This document shows, piece by piece, positions 17,615 through 26,112 of a stretch of 64,000 nucleotides of DNA (its first letter is position 1; the number at the start of each line of letters is the position of its first letter). The notes under the pieces were generated by a model. It ran no database searches, was not told the DNA's origin, and saw only the letters and a list, made by a program, of their open reading frames with translations. Position numbers and translations under genes: made by a program. Origin of the DNA: Hymenobacter cellulosivorans (GTDB lineage Bacteria; Bacteroidota; Bacteroidia; Cytophagales; Hymenobacteraceae); the NCBI RefSeq assembly GCF_022919135.1, contig NZ_CP095049.1, positions 1,488,001 to 1,552,000 on the forward strand, in the 5' to 3' direction.

Positions 17615-18553
17615 TCAAATCCAGCCTTTGCGCTTAAACCACCAGTAGATACCCACCGAAATCAGCAGCATAGCCCCTATGGCACCGGGGTAGCCAAGCT
17701 GCCAAGTCAGCTCGGGCATGTACTGAAAGTTCATGCCATAGACCCCGGCAATAAAGGTCAGGGGCAGGAAAAAGGCCGAAAACACGGTCAGCACCCGCAT
17801 CGTCTCGTTGGTGCGCTGCGAGGCCAACGACAAATACAGGTTCACCAGGTTGGTAGCCCCGTTGTCGAGCTGCTGGTAGAGCGTTTCTACTTTCACCAGC
17901 AAATCCTGGGTGTCTTGCAGCAGGATGGCGTCGGCTTCATTGAGCTCATGACCCGCCGCGGCCCGCAGACTTTGGCGGCGCAGCATGGTCAGAATGTCGC
18001 GGGTGAGGAGCAGCAGCTGCCGGGCCGCGGAGGCTTTGCGCTTCAGAAAATACAAACCCTGCAAAGCATCGGGCACTTCACGCTTGAGAAAGATTTCTGC
18101 CTCGTAGGCATCGAGCTGCCGGGTCAAAACCAGGGCGGGCTGCACGTAGCTGTTCAGGGCGTAGCGCACCAGGTGAATGGCCACTTCCACCGGCGAGTTG
18201 CATTCCCCGCCGGGCGTGCGGGCCACGCTTTTCAGCTCATTCAGCACCGGGTGGGGCCGCCGGTGTACCGTAATGAGGTAGTCGGGCGTGTAGAAAATGG
18301 CAATTTTGGTGCTCAGCTCCTGAATGGTATCCGCCTGCGGGTTGTCGGGCACGCTGAACACGCGTAGTATCACGAAGTTCAGCCCGTGCGTGGCTTCGAA
18401 CTTGGGCAGGTGCGTTGGTTCTAGGCAGTCGATTACCAGCGAATCGGGCAGGTCGTATTGAGCTGCCACGGCCTGCAGTTCAGCCACGGTAGGGCCAGTT
18501 AGGTCGAGCCAGCCGAAGTGGCAATCCTGCCGGGTGAGAAGATCTTCCGTCAT
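17615..18553 (-). CDS. corA: CorA family magnesium/cobalt transporter
   Basis: 312 residues. The C-terminal end carries two transmembrane helices joined by the selectivity motif YGMNF (Gly-Met-Asn at 273-275), with a short acidic loop (MPELTW) and a basic tail (WWFKRKGWI). The long cytoplasmic funnel domain (residues 1-250) includes VIDCLEPTHLPKFEATHG and LVNLYLSLASQRTNETMRVLTVFSAFFLPLTFIAGVYG, the CorA stalk helix. CorA forms a pentameric inner-membrane channel for Mg2+. It lies directly downstream of mgtE on the same strand but beyond a strong terminator, so it is probably transcribed separately or at lower level by read-through. Confidence 0.93.
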   Translation of the reverse strand: MTEDLLTRQDCHFGWLDLTGPTVAELQAVAAQYDLPDSLVIDCLEPTHLPKFEATHGLNFVILRVFSVPDNPQADTIQELSTKIAIFYTPDYLITVHRRPHPVLNELKSVARTPGGECNSPVEVAIHLVRYALNSYVQPALVLTRQLDAYEAEIFLKREVPDALQGLYFLKRKASAARQLLLLTRDILTMLRRQSLRAAAGHELNEADAILLQDTQDLLVKVETLYQQLDNGATNLVNLYLSLASQRTNETMRVLTVFSAFFLPLTFIAGVYGMNFQYMPELTWQLGYPGAIGAMLLISVGIYWWFKRKGWI

Positions 18554-18567
18554 AAGCTAGAGGGCAT

Positions 18568-18610
18568 AAAAAAAGCAGCTGCCCGCTCCGGGCCCGGAGC
18601 GGGCGGCTGC
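18568..18610 (-). terminator. Intrinsic terminator of mgtE
   Basis: GC-rich hairpin 18575-18610 with arms GCAGCTGCCCGCTCCGG and its near-perfect complement, followed on the minus strand by a run of seven T (18568-18574). It lies between mgtE and corA. Confidence 0.88.
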
Positions 18611-18630
18611 CCCCTTCATACGGCTGCCGC

Positions 18631-20016
18631 TTAGAGCAAGGTGCCGCGCAGCACCATCGTTGCCACCGAGAAGTAGATAATCAGCCCGGTCACGTCTACC
18701 AGCGTTGCCACGAAAGGGGCGGACGAGGTGGCCGGATCCAGGCCCACGCGCTTGAGCAACATCGGCAGCATAGCGCCCGATAAGGCCCCCCACAGCACGA
18801 TGCCCAACAGGGAAAAGCCCACTGTCACGGCAATCAGCAGCCAGTAGGGGCCAAAGTAGCCGGGGTCAATGTAGTTGGCCCAGAGAATGATGCGCAGCGA
18901 GCCGACTACGCCCAGAATACTGCCTAGTAGCAGGCCCGAAATGATTTCGCGCCGCATCACCTGCCACCAGTCCGAAAGCGTGAATTCGCCCAGACTCATG
19001 GCCCGGATGATAAGGGAAGTGGCCTGGGAGCCGGCATTGCCGCCGGCCGAAATGATGAGCGGAATAAATAAGCCCAGCACGGCGGCCTTCTGCAAGTCGT
19101 CCTCGAAGTGGTGCATGGCCGAAGTGGTCAGCATCTCGCCGATGAGCAGAATCACGAGCCAGCCGGCCCGCTTCTTCACCATGCTCCAGATGGACGTCGC
19201 CAGGTAGGGCTCGTCCAGGGCCTCCGAGCCCCCGAGTTTCTGAATGTCCTCGGTGTCTTCCTCTTCCCGGATATCGAGAATGTCGTCAATCGTGACGATG
19301 CCGAACAGTACGCCCTCGTCGTTGACCACGGGCAGCGCCACCCGGTCGTTTTTGCGGAACACGTCGATGGCCGCTTCCTGGTCCTGCATGGCGTTCAGGC
19401 TCACGTAGCGGCGGTCCATGAGCTCACTCACGCGCTTGTCGGGGTCGGCCAGCAGAAACTCCCGGATGCGGATGTCGTCGATGAGCACGCCGCGGTTATC
19501 GGTTACGTAGAGCATACTCAGGGTTTCCGACTGACCGCCGTGGCGGCGGATGTAGTCGAGCACCTGCTGCACGGTCCAGTTTTCGCGAATAGCAATGTAG
19601 TCGGGCGTCATCAGGCGGCCTACCGAGTACTCGGGGTAGCCCAGCAGCTCCAGCGTCACCTTGCGCTCGGGCTCCGACAAAGTCTGGATCAGCTCCTTTA
19701 CGAAGTCGTCGGGCAGAAACTCCAACAGGGCCGTCCGGTCATCGGGCGACATCTCGTTGAGAATGTCCGAAATCTTGTCCTGGGAAAGGTTGGCCAGAAA
19801 GTGGCGCTGAATGTCCAGGTCCAGGTATTCAAATACCTCGGTGGCCAGCTTGAGCGGCAGCAGCCGGAACACGATAAGCTGCTCCCGCTCCTCCTCATTC
19901 TCAATCAGCTCGACCAGCTCCGAGGGTTCAAATGACTTGAGAGCTTCCTTTAATTTAAAAAACTCGCCCTCCTGAATCAGGGACGTAATCTGGTCAGTAG
20001 TTGGATGCTGATTCAT
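18631..20016 (-). CDS. mgtE: Magnesium transporter MgtE
   Basis: 461 residues. The domain order is that of MgtE: N-terminal superhelical domain (residues about 10-135, LIEFLPDDFVKELIQTLSEPER-like repeats), tandem CBS domains (about 140-260, VGRLMTPDYIAIRENWTV, VSELMDRRYVSLNAMQDQ, VVNDEGVLFGIVTIDD), then a plug helix and five membrane helices (about 285-461). GGNAGSQATSLIIRAMSLGE is the conserved pore segment. It forms a dimeric, Mg2+-gated channel in the inner membrane. A candidate minus-strand -7 element (TACTTTTG) lies at 20077-20084. Sitting next to corA, it gives the cell two unrelated Mg2+ uptake routes. Confidence 0.95.
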   Translation of the reverse strand: MNQHPTTDQITSLIQEGEFFKLKEALKSFEPSELVELIENEEEREQLIVFRLLPLKLATEVFEYLDLDIQRHFLANLSQDKISDILNEMSPDDRTALLEFLPDDFVKELIQTLSEPERKVTLELLGYPEYSVGRLMTPDYIAIRENWTVQQVLDYIRRHGGQSETLSMLYVTDNRGVLIDDIRIREFLLADPDKRVSELMDRRYVSLNAMQDQEAAIDVFRKNDRVALPVVNDEGVLFGIVTIDDILDIREEEDTEDIQKLGGSEALDEPYLATSIWSMVKKRAGWLVILLIGEMLTTSAMHHFEDDLQKAAVLGLFIPLIISAGGNAGSQATSLIIRAMSLGEFTLSDWWQVMRREIISGLLLGSILGVVGSLRIILWANYIDPGYFGPYWLLIAVTVGFSLLGIVLWGALSGAMLPMLLKRVGLDPATSSAPFVATLVDVTGLIIYFSVATMVLRGTLL

Positions 20017-20076
20017 GGAATAAGTCAGGAGGGAGGTGCTTCGCTAGGCAGCAGATTGAGTGAATAATTCGGCGCG

Positions 20077-20084
20077 CAAAAGTA
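20077..20084 (-). promoter_or_regulatory. Candidate -7 element of mgtE
   Basis: TACTTTTG on the minus strand matches TAnnTTTG. It is 61 bp before the mgtE ATG. No clear -33 TTG was found. Confidence 0.4.
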
Positions 20085-20417
20085 GGCCAAAAAAATGGGC
20101 CGGCCGCGCCGGTTTCCGTCATTTTTCCTAACCCCAAACACCCCGCCGCAATTCCCAAGCTGCCCGCTAACGGTTGGATTTATCCGCGGTAAGCGCCGCC
20201 GTAGCTGCTGCCCAGCCTGGTGCGGCTGGCTACGCTTGCACGGGCGCCCGGCCGGCCTCCAGGGCCCCCTACGGGGCTGTCAAGCGGAATTATAAGCCGG
20301 GTCGGCGCCAAAAAATGCGGCGTGGTAAAGTTCGCGGCCTCAGCCAACTAGGCCGCCCCAGCGCGGTTCGGCGAAAGTCCCGAGCTCAACGGTCGTAACT
20401 CCGGGCCTTACCCGCCG

Positions 20418-20446
20418 TTGGGATTTTAATATCCCCTGTACATTTG
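20418..20446 (+). promoter_or_regulatory. Promoter of the cyanophycinase gene
   Basis: TTG at 20418-20420, an 18-base spacer, then TACATTTG at 20439-20446. Transcription would start near 20453, giving a leader of about 15 bases to the ATG at 20468. This also argues against translation from the TTG at 20444. Confidence 0.65.
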
Positions 20447-20467
20447 AACCCGTTAGCCCTGCTCGTT

Positions 20468-21280
20468 ATGCCCCAGTCATCTGCGTCACCCCTCGGAACG
20501 CTCGTTGCCCTCGGTGGCGGCGACGATGATGCCCTGCTGGCCCTGCTCGTCGATATGCTAGCTGACCCCGAGGCCTCCATCCTGATCCTGGCCATGGCCG
20601 CCAGCGACGCTACGGCTACGGCCCACAACTATGCCAAAGCCCTGCGCGAGCTAGGCGCCACCAACGTGTGCCATGTCAAAATTGATGAGCGCCACTCCGC
20701 CGACAAGCCCGCTTACCTGCGCCGGCTCAAGGAAGCTCGCCTGGTATTCTTCACCGGCGGCGACCAGGAGATGATAACTGAATTTTTGCGCGACACCGAA
20801 TTTTTGCGCGAGCTTACCCACCGCTACCACACCCAGGATGGCTTTATCGTGGCCGGTACCAGTGCTGGCGCTTCCGTGATGCCCGAGCACATGCTCGTGT
20901 CGGGCTACGGCTGGCGGGCCCTACGCAAGGGCGGAATCCGCACCGACCACGGCCTGGGCTTGCTCAGCAACGTGCTGATTGATCAGCACTTTGTGGAGCG
21001 TGGCCGCTTCGGACGGCTGGCGCACGCCATGCTCACGCACTCCATGTGCCTGGGGCTGGGGCTGGCCGAGGAAACCGGAATTATTATCCGGCACGGGCAG
21101 GAAGCCGAGGTGTTTGGCGACGGCGTCGTGATGGTTGTTGATGGCAAACACATGCACGGCAACAACCTGGGCCGTATCGGCCGCGGGGAGCCCGTGGCCG
21201 CGCAGGATTTTCGGGTGCACCTGCTCGTAAGCGGACAGCGGCTTAACTTGAAGACCCGACAAGTAGTGAACCAAGAATAA
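20468..21280 (+). CDS. cphB: Cyanophycinase (peptidase family S51)
   Basis: 270 residues from the ATG at 20468. The upstream alternative is a TTG inside the -7 box and is rejected. The nucleophile motif AGTSAGASVMPEHM puts the catalytic serine at residue 132, the position known in cyanobacterial CphB. Other S51 features are VALGGGDDDALL at the start, LVFFTGGDQEMITEFL, GLGLLSNVLIDQHFVERGRFGRL and GLGLAEETGIIIR. The enzyme hydrolyses cyanophycin (multi-L-arginyl-poly-L-aspartate) to beta-Asp-Arg dipeptides. No cyanophycin synthetase or isoaspartyl dipeptidase gene is in the window. It has no signal peptide, so it is cytoplasmic. Confidence 0.93.
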   Translation: MPQSSASPLGTLVALGGGDDDALLALLVDMLADPEASILILAMAASDATATAHNYAKALRELGATNVCHVKIDERHSADKPAYLRRLKEARLVFFTGGDQEMITEFLRDTEFLRELTHRYHTQDGFIVAGTSAGASVMPEHMLVSGYGWRALRKGGIRTDHGLGLLSNVLIDQHFVERGRFGRLAHAMLTHSMCLGLGLAEETGIIIRHGQEAEVFGDGVVMVVDGKHMHGNNLGRIGRGEPVAAQDFRVHLLVSGQRLNLKTRQVVNQE

Positions 21281-21411
21281 TAGCTGCATTTTTGAGACGT
21301 TTTACTGCCAATTCGCCGGTAGTAGAAATAGTCGGCACGCCTACTACTTAATTCTTTTTTCTCGCTACATTTAGTCCCACAACCCGTCATTCTCACCCTT
21401 TTTTCTGTGTT

Positions 21412-22662
21412 ATGAATCTAAAAACTCTACTCCTCGCGGGTGGTGCGCTACTCTCGGGTACGGCAGCCTCGGCAGGTGGCTATCAAGTGTCGCTGGCCGG
21501 GATAAAGAACAACGGCATGGGCGGCGTAGGTGTAGGTCTTTCTCTGGACCAGGCCGCTATGTTCTACAACCCTGGCGCCCTGGCAATGGTCCGGGAGCGA
21601 GGCGTACAGCTCGGTGGCAACCTCACGTTTGCTCGCAACGCCTTCGTGGCGGAAGGCAGCAGCACGCAGCGCGAGCTGCGCAACTCGGTTGTTACTCCCT
21701 TCAGCCTGTTTGCCGGCTACGGCCCGGCCGAAGGCAAATTTCGCGCGGGTATTGCCGTCTACACGCCTTTCGGCAGCAAGCTCCAGTACGCCGAGGGCTG
21801 GGAAGGTCGCACTTCCCTGACCGACATCGACCTGAAGTCCGTGTTTGTGCAGCCTACTTTCAGCTACGCCCTGACCGACCAGCTGAGCGTGGGTGCGGGC
21901 CTGGTGGTGCTGGCCTATGGCGCCGTAAACCTGCAGCGTGATGTACCCTTGCCGGACTCCTACGGGCACATTGAGCTTGATGGCAAGGCCAAAACCAAGC
22001 TCGGCTACAATGCGGGTATCTTCTTCAAGCCCTCGTCCAAGCTGACGCTGGGTATTAGCTACCGCTCCAAGATTGATGCTCAGGTTGAGGATGGCGACGT
22101 GACGTTTACCAATATCTCGCCCACGTTTGCTTCGCGCTTCCAGGCTACCAAATTTGCCGCTACGCTGCCTTTGCCCGCTACCACCAGCCTGGGGATAGGC
22201 CTGATGCCCACGGAGAAGCTGACCTTCGGCGTCGACATCAACTACGTGAACTGGAGCGCCTACCGCACCCTGGAATTCAGGTTCGACCAGCAAATCAACG
22301 GCTCGACGGTTTCGAGCTCCAAGCGTTTCTACCAGGATGCCTTTACGTTCCGCGTGGGTGGCCAGTACAAAGTAACCGACGCCTTCACGGCCCGCATTGG
22401 TGGTGCCTACGACAACTCGCCGGTGAAAGATGGCTACGTAACGCCCGAAACCCCCGATGCTGACCGTATCAGCGGTACGGCTGGCGTGTCTTACGCCTTT
22501 GGCGAGCATTTCAGCGTGGATGCTTCCACGCAGTTTGTGAGCCTGAAAAAGCGCACCCAGACGGCCCAAGACCTGCAGAACAACCAGACCACGGACCGCG
22601 TGGCCGGTACCTACAAAACCAACATCGTGATTCCGGGCCTGGGCCTGAATTACACCTTCTAA
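21412..22662 (+). CDS. OmpP1/FadL/TodX family outer membrane transporter
   Basis: 416 residues with a signal peptide (LKTLLLAGGALLSGTAASAGG). The FadL plug/hatch region is visible (AGIKNNGMGGVGVGLSLDQAAMFYNPGALAM), followed by barrel strands (FRAGIAVYTPFGSKLQYAEGW, FVQPTFSYALTDQLSVGAGL, LTLGISYRSKIDAQVEDGD, LTFGVDINYVNWSAYRTLEF) and a C-terminal strand ending in aromatic residues (LGLNYTF). FadL-type 14-stranded barrels take up long-chain fatty acids or hydrocarbons by lateral diffusion. A gap of 21 bp leads to the SGNH hydrolase gene, so the two are probably one operon handling lipid or ester substrates. Confidence 0.92.
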   Translation: MNLKTLLLAGGALLSGTAASAGGYQVSLAGIKNNGMGGVGVGLSLDQAAMFYNPGALAMVRERGVQLGGNLTFARNAFVAEGSSTQRELRNSVVTPFSLFAGYGPAEGKFRAGIAVYTPFGSKLQYAEGWEGRTSLTDIDLKSVFVQPTFSYALTDQLSVGAGLVVLAYGAVNLQRDVPLPDSYGHIELDGKAKTKLGYNAGIFFKPSSKLTLGISYRSKIDAQVEDGDVTFTNISPTFASRFQATKFAATLPLPATTSLGIGLMPTEKLTFGVDINYVNWSAYRTLEFRFDQQINGSTVSSSKRFYQDAFTFRVGGQYKVTDAFTARIGGAYDNSPVKDGYVTPETPDADRISGTAGVSYAFGEHFSVDASTQFVSLKKRTQTAQDLQNNQTTDRVAGTYKTNIVIPGLGLNYTF

Positions 22663-22683
22663 TCATCCTTCGCCTCTCGACTC

Positions 22684-24162
22684 ATGAATACGATACTGTT
22701 TCGCAAGTATGTGCCCTTCGTGGCACTGCTGGGGCTGGGCTTAACGGCATGCCAGCCCGATCTGGAAGACGATTTCAAGGCCAGTGCCGGTACGGCCGAC
22801 TTCAGCCGCTACATCGCCGTGGGCAACTCCCTGACGGCGGGCTACTCGGATAATGGTCTGTACCTGGAAGGTCAGCAAAGCTCTTACCCGAATCTGCTGG
22901 CCATGCAGTTTAAGCAGGTTGGGGGCGGCGACTTTGTGCAGCCTTTGTTCAAGGCGGCCAACGGTAGTGGCTATCTGACAATAACCGGGTTTAATGCCGA
23001 CGGAACGCCTCAGATTAACCCCGAAGCCAAAGACAATAATGGCACTTATGTAGCCCCTGGGCAGTTTGCCACCGGCCGGGCCTATACTGCTGCGGGTGTG
23101 CCACTGCTAGAGCGCTACGGTGCTACTGACAACCAGAACCTGGGCGTTCCGGGCATCCGCATTGCGGATATCACGACGGCAAGCTACGGCCGCCTCACCG
23201 GTACCAGCAACCCTTTGACGTTCAACTCCTACTTTGAGCGTCTGCTGCCTTCGGCCACCGATACCCGTTCGTACCTCGACTACGTAAAGAGCCAGGTAAG
23301 CGCGGTAAACCCGACTTTCTTCACTAACTGGTTGGGCAATAACGACGTGCTCGGTTTTGCCAGCACTGGTGGTACTGGTGCTCCTTTGACAGCCGTACCG
23401 GAGTTTACGACCAAGTACGGACAGATGCTGGATGCACTGACTACTGGGGGCGCGAAGGGCTTGGTAGCTACGATTCCAAACGTAACCAACGTGCCACTGT
23501 TTACGACCGTCCCAACTGCGGCCGTAATTGCCCAGGTTAGCGCTACGCCAATTCCTCCGGCCTTGGTTCCGGTAATTGCAAACCTACTGAAACTGCCTGC
23601 TGGCTCGCCGTTGCCGTCCGGTACCCGCTTTGGCCTCTATATCCGCACAGGTGCAGGTACTAATCGGGAAGCTACCGCCAACGATTTGCTGCTGCTGCCT
23701 GCACGTGGCGTAATCAACACGCCTTCGACCACCAGCCCATTCCCCAATGGTATTGGTTTAGTGATTCCTAACGCCGACGCGCCTACCACAGCAGCATTGG
23801 CTGCTTCGGCTAATGCTCTGGCCAGCAGCCTGGTATTGGATGCTGCCGAGACGAAAGCAGTTGTCGACCGTACCACGGAGTTGAACAACGTCATCATGAC
23901 GGCTGCCAAGGCTAAAAACCTGGCCGTATTTGATGCCAATGCCTACTTTACCAGCATTGCCCGGACCGGGGTTATTACCAACGGTATCAACAACACGGCG
24001 GCCTTTGTAAGCGGCAACCTGTTTTCGCTGGACGGGGTGCATCCTACGCCTCGCGGCTATGCTTTGGTCGCTAACGAGATGATTAAGGTCATCAATGCTA
24101 CCTATGGCGCCAGCGTGCCCCAACTGAATGCTGCGGCGTATCGGGGGGTGGAGTTCCCGTAA
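22684..24162 (+). CDS. SGNH/GDSL hydrolase family lipoprotein
   Basis: 492 residues. A lipoprotein signal with lipobox LTAC (Cys23) anchors it to the membrane. SGNH blocks are visible: block I IAVGNSLTAGYSDNGL with Ser49 as nucleophile, block III NWLGNNDVLGF, and block V LDGVHPTPRGYALVA with Asp450 and His453. Such enzymes are esterases, lipases or deacylases. The insert between blocks III and V is long (about 220 residues). It follows a FadL porin gene by 21 bp and a strong terminator comes right after, so the two genes form a closed two-gene operon. A likely role is release of fatty acids that FadL then imports. Confidence 0.92.
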   Translation: MNTILFRKYVPFVALLGLGLTACQPDLEDDFKASAGTADFSRYIAVGNSLTAGYSDNGLYLEGQQSSYPNLLAMQFKQVGGGDFVQPLFKAANGSGYLTITGFNADGTPQINPEAKDNNGTYVAPGQFATGRAYTAAGVPLLERYGATDNQNLGVPGIRIADITTASYGRLTGTSNPLTFNSYFERLLPSATDTRSYLDYVKSQVSAVNPTFFTNWLGNNDVLGFASTGGTGAPLTAVPEFTTKYGQMLDALTTGGAKGLVATIPNVTNVPLFTTVPTAAVIAQVSATPIPPALVPVIANLLKLPAGSPLPSGTRFGLYIRTGAGTNREATANDLLLLPARGVINTPSTTSPFPNGIGLVIPNADAPTTAALAASANALASSLVLDAAETKAVVDRTTELNNVIMTAAKAKNLAVFDANAYFTSIARTGVITNGINNTAAFVSGNLFSLDGVHPTPRGYALVANEMIKVINATYGASVPQLNAAAYRGVEFP

Positions 24163-24188
24163 CCCCTACACGGCCAAGCTAAGTTTGG

Positions 24189-24224
24189 AAAAGCTCCTTC
24201 CCGGTACCGGGAAGGAGCTTTTTT
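24189..24224 (+). terminator. Terminator of the fadL-SGNH operon
   Basis: Perfect palindrome AAAAGCTCCTTCCCGGT / ACCGGGAAGGAGCTTTT (24189-24222), followed by further T residues. Confidence 0.9.
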
Positions 24225-24253
24225 GCTATTGCTAAACAGCCAAAAACGCCAGC

Positions 24254-24283
24254 TTGGCTGCCTGCTCAATTAGGCTACCTTTG
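24254..24283 (+). promoter_or_regulatory. Promoter of the first lipocalin-like lipoprotein gene
   Basis: TTG at 24254-24256, a 19-base spacer, then TACCTTTG at 24276-24283, an exact Bacteroidota -33/-7 pair. It implies a leader of about 98 bases before the ATG at 24388. Confidence 0.7.
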
Positions 24284-24387
24284 TACGCTGCTAGTTGTGT
24301 ACCGTGAGAAAATGGGATTAGGAAAGTGTTTTTAACATTTTTCACCGGCTGGCGCAAAGAGCTCGTTTACCCTTTATCTACTTTTCT

Positions 24388-24864
24388 ATGAAACGTTTAC
24401 CTATTGCCATTCTGGCGTTGGCCTGTGCTTTTACGGCCTGTAAAAAAGAGGAGGACGCGGCCCCCTCCAGAGACACCCTGCTCACGGCCCGCAACTGGCG
24501 GCTAATTGCTCATGTCAGTAGTACTACCACCGGCGGCAAAACCACGACCTACGATGAGTTTGCCGACTACGACGCTTGTGAGAAAGACAACTTCACCAAA
24601 TTCAGCCCTAACAAGACGCTGGTAGCAGACCAAGGGGCCATCAAGTGCGACCCGGATACCGACCAGCAGAGCAACGGCACCTGGGATTTTAACTCCGACC
24701 AGACCAAGCTCCTGCTGGATTCGCCCGACCTGGGCGGGTTGATTATCCCCTTCGAGCTGCTAGAGCTGAACTCGACAATGATGAAGCTGCGCATCACGCA
24801 AACCTACGGCACGGCTCCAAACACCGTGGTTGATACAGAAACCTACACATTCAATGCTTTCTAA
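24388..24864 (+). CDS. Lipocalin-like family lipoprotein, paralogue of the 26113 gene
   Basis: 158 residues with a lipoprotein signal (RLPIAILALACAFTAC, lipobox FTAC, Cys18). The mature part follows the Bacteroidota lipocalin-like pattern: LLTARNWRLIAHV at the N-terminus, DACEKDNFTKFSPNKTLV, the QQSNGTWDFNSDQTKL strand, and alternating beta strands to the C-terminus. Cys59 (ACEKDN) and a second cysteine (KCDPDT) may form a disulfide. Ligand and role are unknown. A related gene with the same CEKDN and Cys-Pro/Asp-Asp-Thr pattern lies at 26113 on the far side of ypdA. It is flanked by clear terminators on both sides, so it is monocistronic. Confidence 0.82.
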   Translation: MKRLPIAILALACAFTACKKEEDAAPSRDTLLTARNWRLIAHVSSTTTGGKTTTYDEFADYDACEKDNFTKFSPNKTLVADQGAIKCDPDTDQQSNGTWDFNSDQTKLLLDSPDLGGLIIPFELLELNSTMMKLRITQTYGTAPNTVVDTETYTFNAF

Positions 24865-24894
24865 GGTCAGATGTAGGGTTAGACCCTAATGCCC

Positions 24895-24930
24895 AAAAAA
24901 GCCCGTACTGCTAGCAGTACGGGCTTTTTT
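24895..24930. terminator. Bidirectional terminator
   Basis: Perfect inverted repeat AAAAAAGCCCGTACTGCTA with its complement (24895-24930, centre GCTAGC). It separates the convergent lipoprotein and ypdA genes. Confidence 0.9.
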
Positions 24931-24946
24931 GCTTTTAACTTGCTGG

Positions 24947-25942
24947 CTATTTAACCCCCAATTGACTAGCAATGACGGCCGCGTGGTGGCGGCCATTTTC
25001 AATAAACCAGCGGCTGGTATTGAGGCCTCCGCAGACGGTACCGGCCAGAAACACCCCGGGTCGGTTAGTTTCGAACGTTTCAGGGTTGTGGGTTGGCGTG
25101 CGGGCCGCGTCGTCCTGAAACGATACGCCCAGGGCTTCGAGCAGACTGTAATCGGGGCGGTAGCCAGTCAGGGCGTATACGTAGTCGGCGGGCAGCAGCA
25201 ACTCTCCCTCGGGCGTAGACACCGCAACGCCAGCCGCCGAAATGCCCAGGACCGTCGTGTTGTACAAGGCTTTGATCCGGCCTTCGGCAATGCGGTTGAG
25301 CAGATCGGGCCGAATCCAGTACTTGACCGACTCCGAGACGGCCGCGCCACGCACGACCAGCGTTACGTGCGCACCAGCCCGCACGAGCTGCAGCGCCGCT
25401 TTGGCCGCCGAGTTCTTGGCCCCAATCACCACTACCGACTGACCCATGTGGAGGTAGGGCTCCTTGTAGTAATAGCTCACGTGGGGCGCATCGGCGCCGG
25501 GTACGGGCAGGCGGTTGGGTACGTCGAAGAAGCCGGTGGCTACAATGACGTAGCGCGCGACCAGGCGGCCTTTCTCGGTCACGACTTCGTAGGCCCCGGG
25601 CTGACCTTCCAGGCCTAATACCCGCTCGTAGAGGCGTAGCGGCAGCTTTTCGGAAACGGCCACGCGGCGGTAATAGTCGAGGGCATCTTCGCGCAGCGGT
25701 TTGTAGTGGGCCGTAGGGAAGGGGTAGCCACCGATTTCGAGCAACTCGGGCGTGGAGAAAAACTCCATGTTGGTAGGGTAGCCCACCACGGAATTGACCA
25801 GCGCGCCCTTGTCCACCACGCAGACGGTGAGGCCCCGGCGCTGTACTTCCAGGGCACAGGCCAGGCCCACGGGGCCGGCCCCGATAACCACGGCATCGTA
25901 GGCAGCCGGCGTGGCTCCGGCAGAATTAGCATTTTCAAGCAT
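24947..25942 (-). CDS. ypdA: YpdA family bacillithiol disulfide reductase (Bdr)
   Basis: 331 residues. The N-terminal FAD-binding Rossmann motif is YDAVVIGAGPVGLACALE (residues 15-32), and the second nucleotide-binding motif is SVVVIGAKNSAAKAALQLV. The YpdA branch is marked by VVGYPTNMEFFSTPELLEIGGYPF and ATGFFDVPNRLPVPGAD instead of the CxxC of thioredoxin reductase. YpdA reduces oxidised bacillithiol with NADPH, which predicts that this organism makes bacillithiol; no biosynthesis gene is in the window. The C-terminal VFLAGTVCGGLNTSRWFIENGRHHA is the flavin-contacting region. It is cytoplasmic. Confidence 0.9.
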   Translation of the reverse strand: MLENANSAGATPAAYDAVVIGAGPVGLACALEVQRRGLTVCVVDKGALVNSVVGYPTNMEFFSTPELLEIGGYPFPTAHYKPLREDALDYYRRVAVSEKLPLRLYERVLGLEGQPGAYEVVTEKGRLVARYVIVATGFFDVPNRLPVPGADAPHVSYYYKEPYLHMGQSVVVIGAKNSAAKAALQLVRAGAHVTLVVRGAAVSESVKYWIRPDLLNRIAEGRIKALYNTTVLGISAAGVAVSTPEGELLLPADYVYALTGYRPDYSLLEALGVSFQDDAARTPTHNPETFETNRPGVFLAGTVCGGLNTSRWFIENGRHHAAVIASQLGVK

Positions 25943-26112
25943 ATCAGGTCTAATACCAGTTGCCGGGGCTTCTGGTTTACAGAAAAACGAACCGTGGCAG
26001 CCTAAGCCCGACCGTCGGAGCTAGGCGGAAGCCCGGCCGCGCGTAACTCGGTCCACTCTTAGTTCCAGCTGAAACTGCGTAACTTGGCTGTTCATTCCGC
26101 AGTTGGCCTGTT

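Larger units (their letters stand above)
20017..20467. other. Long divergent intergenic region, GC-rich with small hairpins
   Basis: 451 bp between mgtE and the cyanophycinase gene. It holds the mgtE -7 candidate (20077-20084) and the cyanophycinase promoter (20418-20446). Bases 20180-20400 are GC-rich, contain short hairpins (for example GCCCC-CTAC-GGGGC at 20264-20277) and no convincing gene; a 74-codon Arg/Lys-rich plus frame (20174-20398) looks like chance. I could not match it to RNase P, tmRNA, SRP RNA or a known riboswitch. Confidence 0.5.

Noticed and set aside
20174..20398. A 74-codon basic plus-strand frame between mgtE and cyanophycinase
   Set aside because: It is Arg/Ala-rich, has no clear start context and no similarity that I know; likely chance.
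20285..20400. Possible RNase P RNA, because CCGGCTTAT (minus) and GAAAGTCC (plus) occur here
   Set aside because: The two motifs are on opposite strands and too close together. The full RNA would run into coding sequence.
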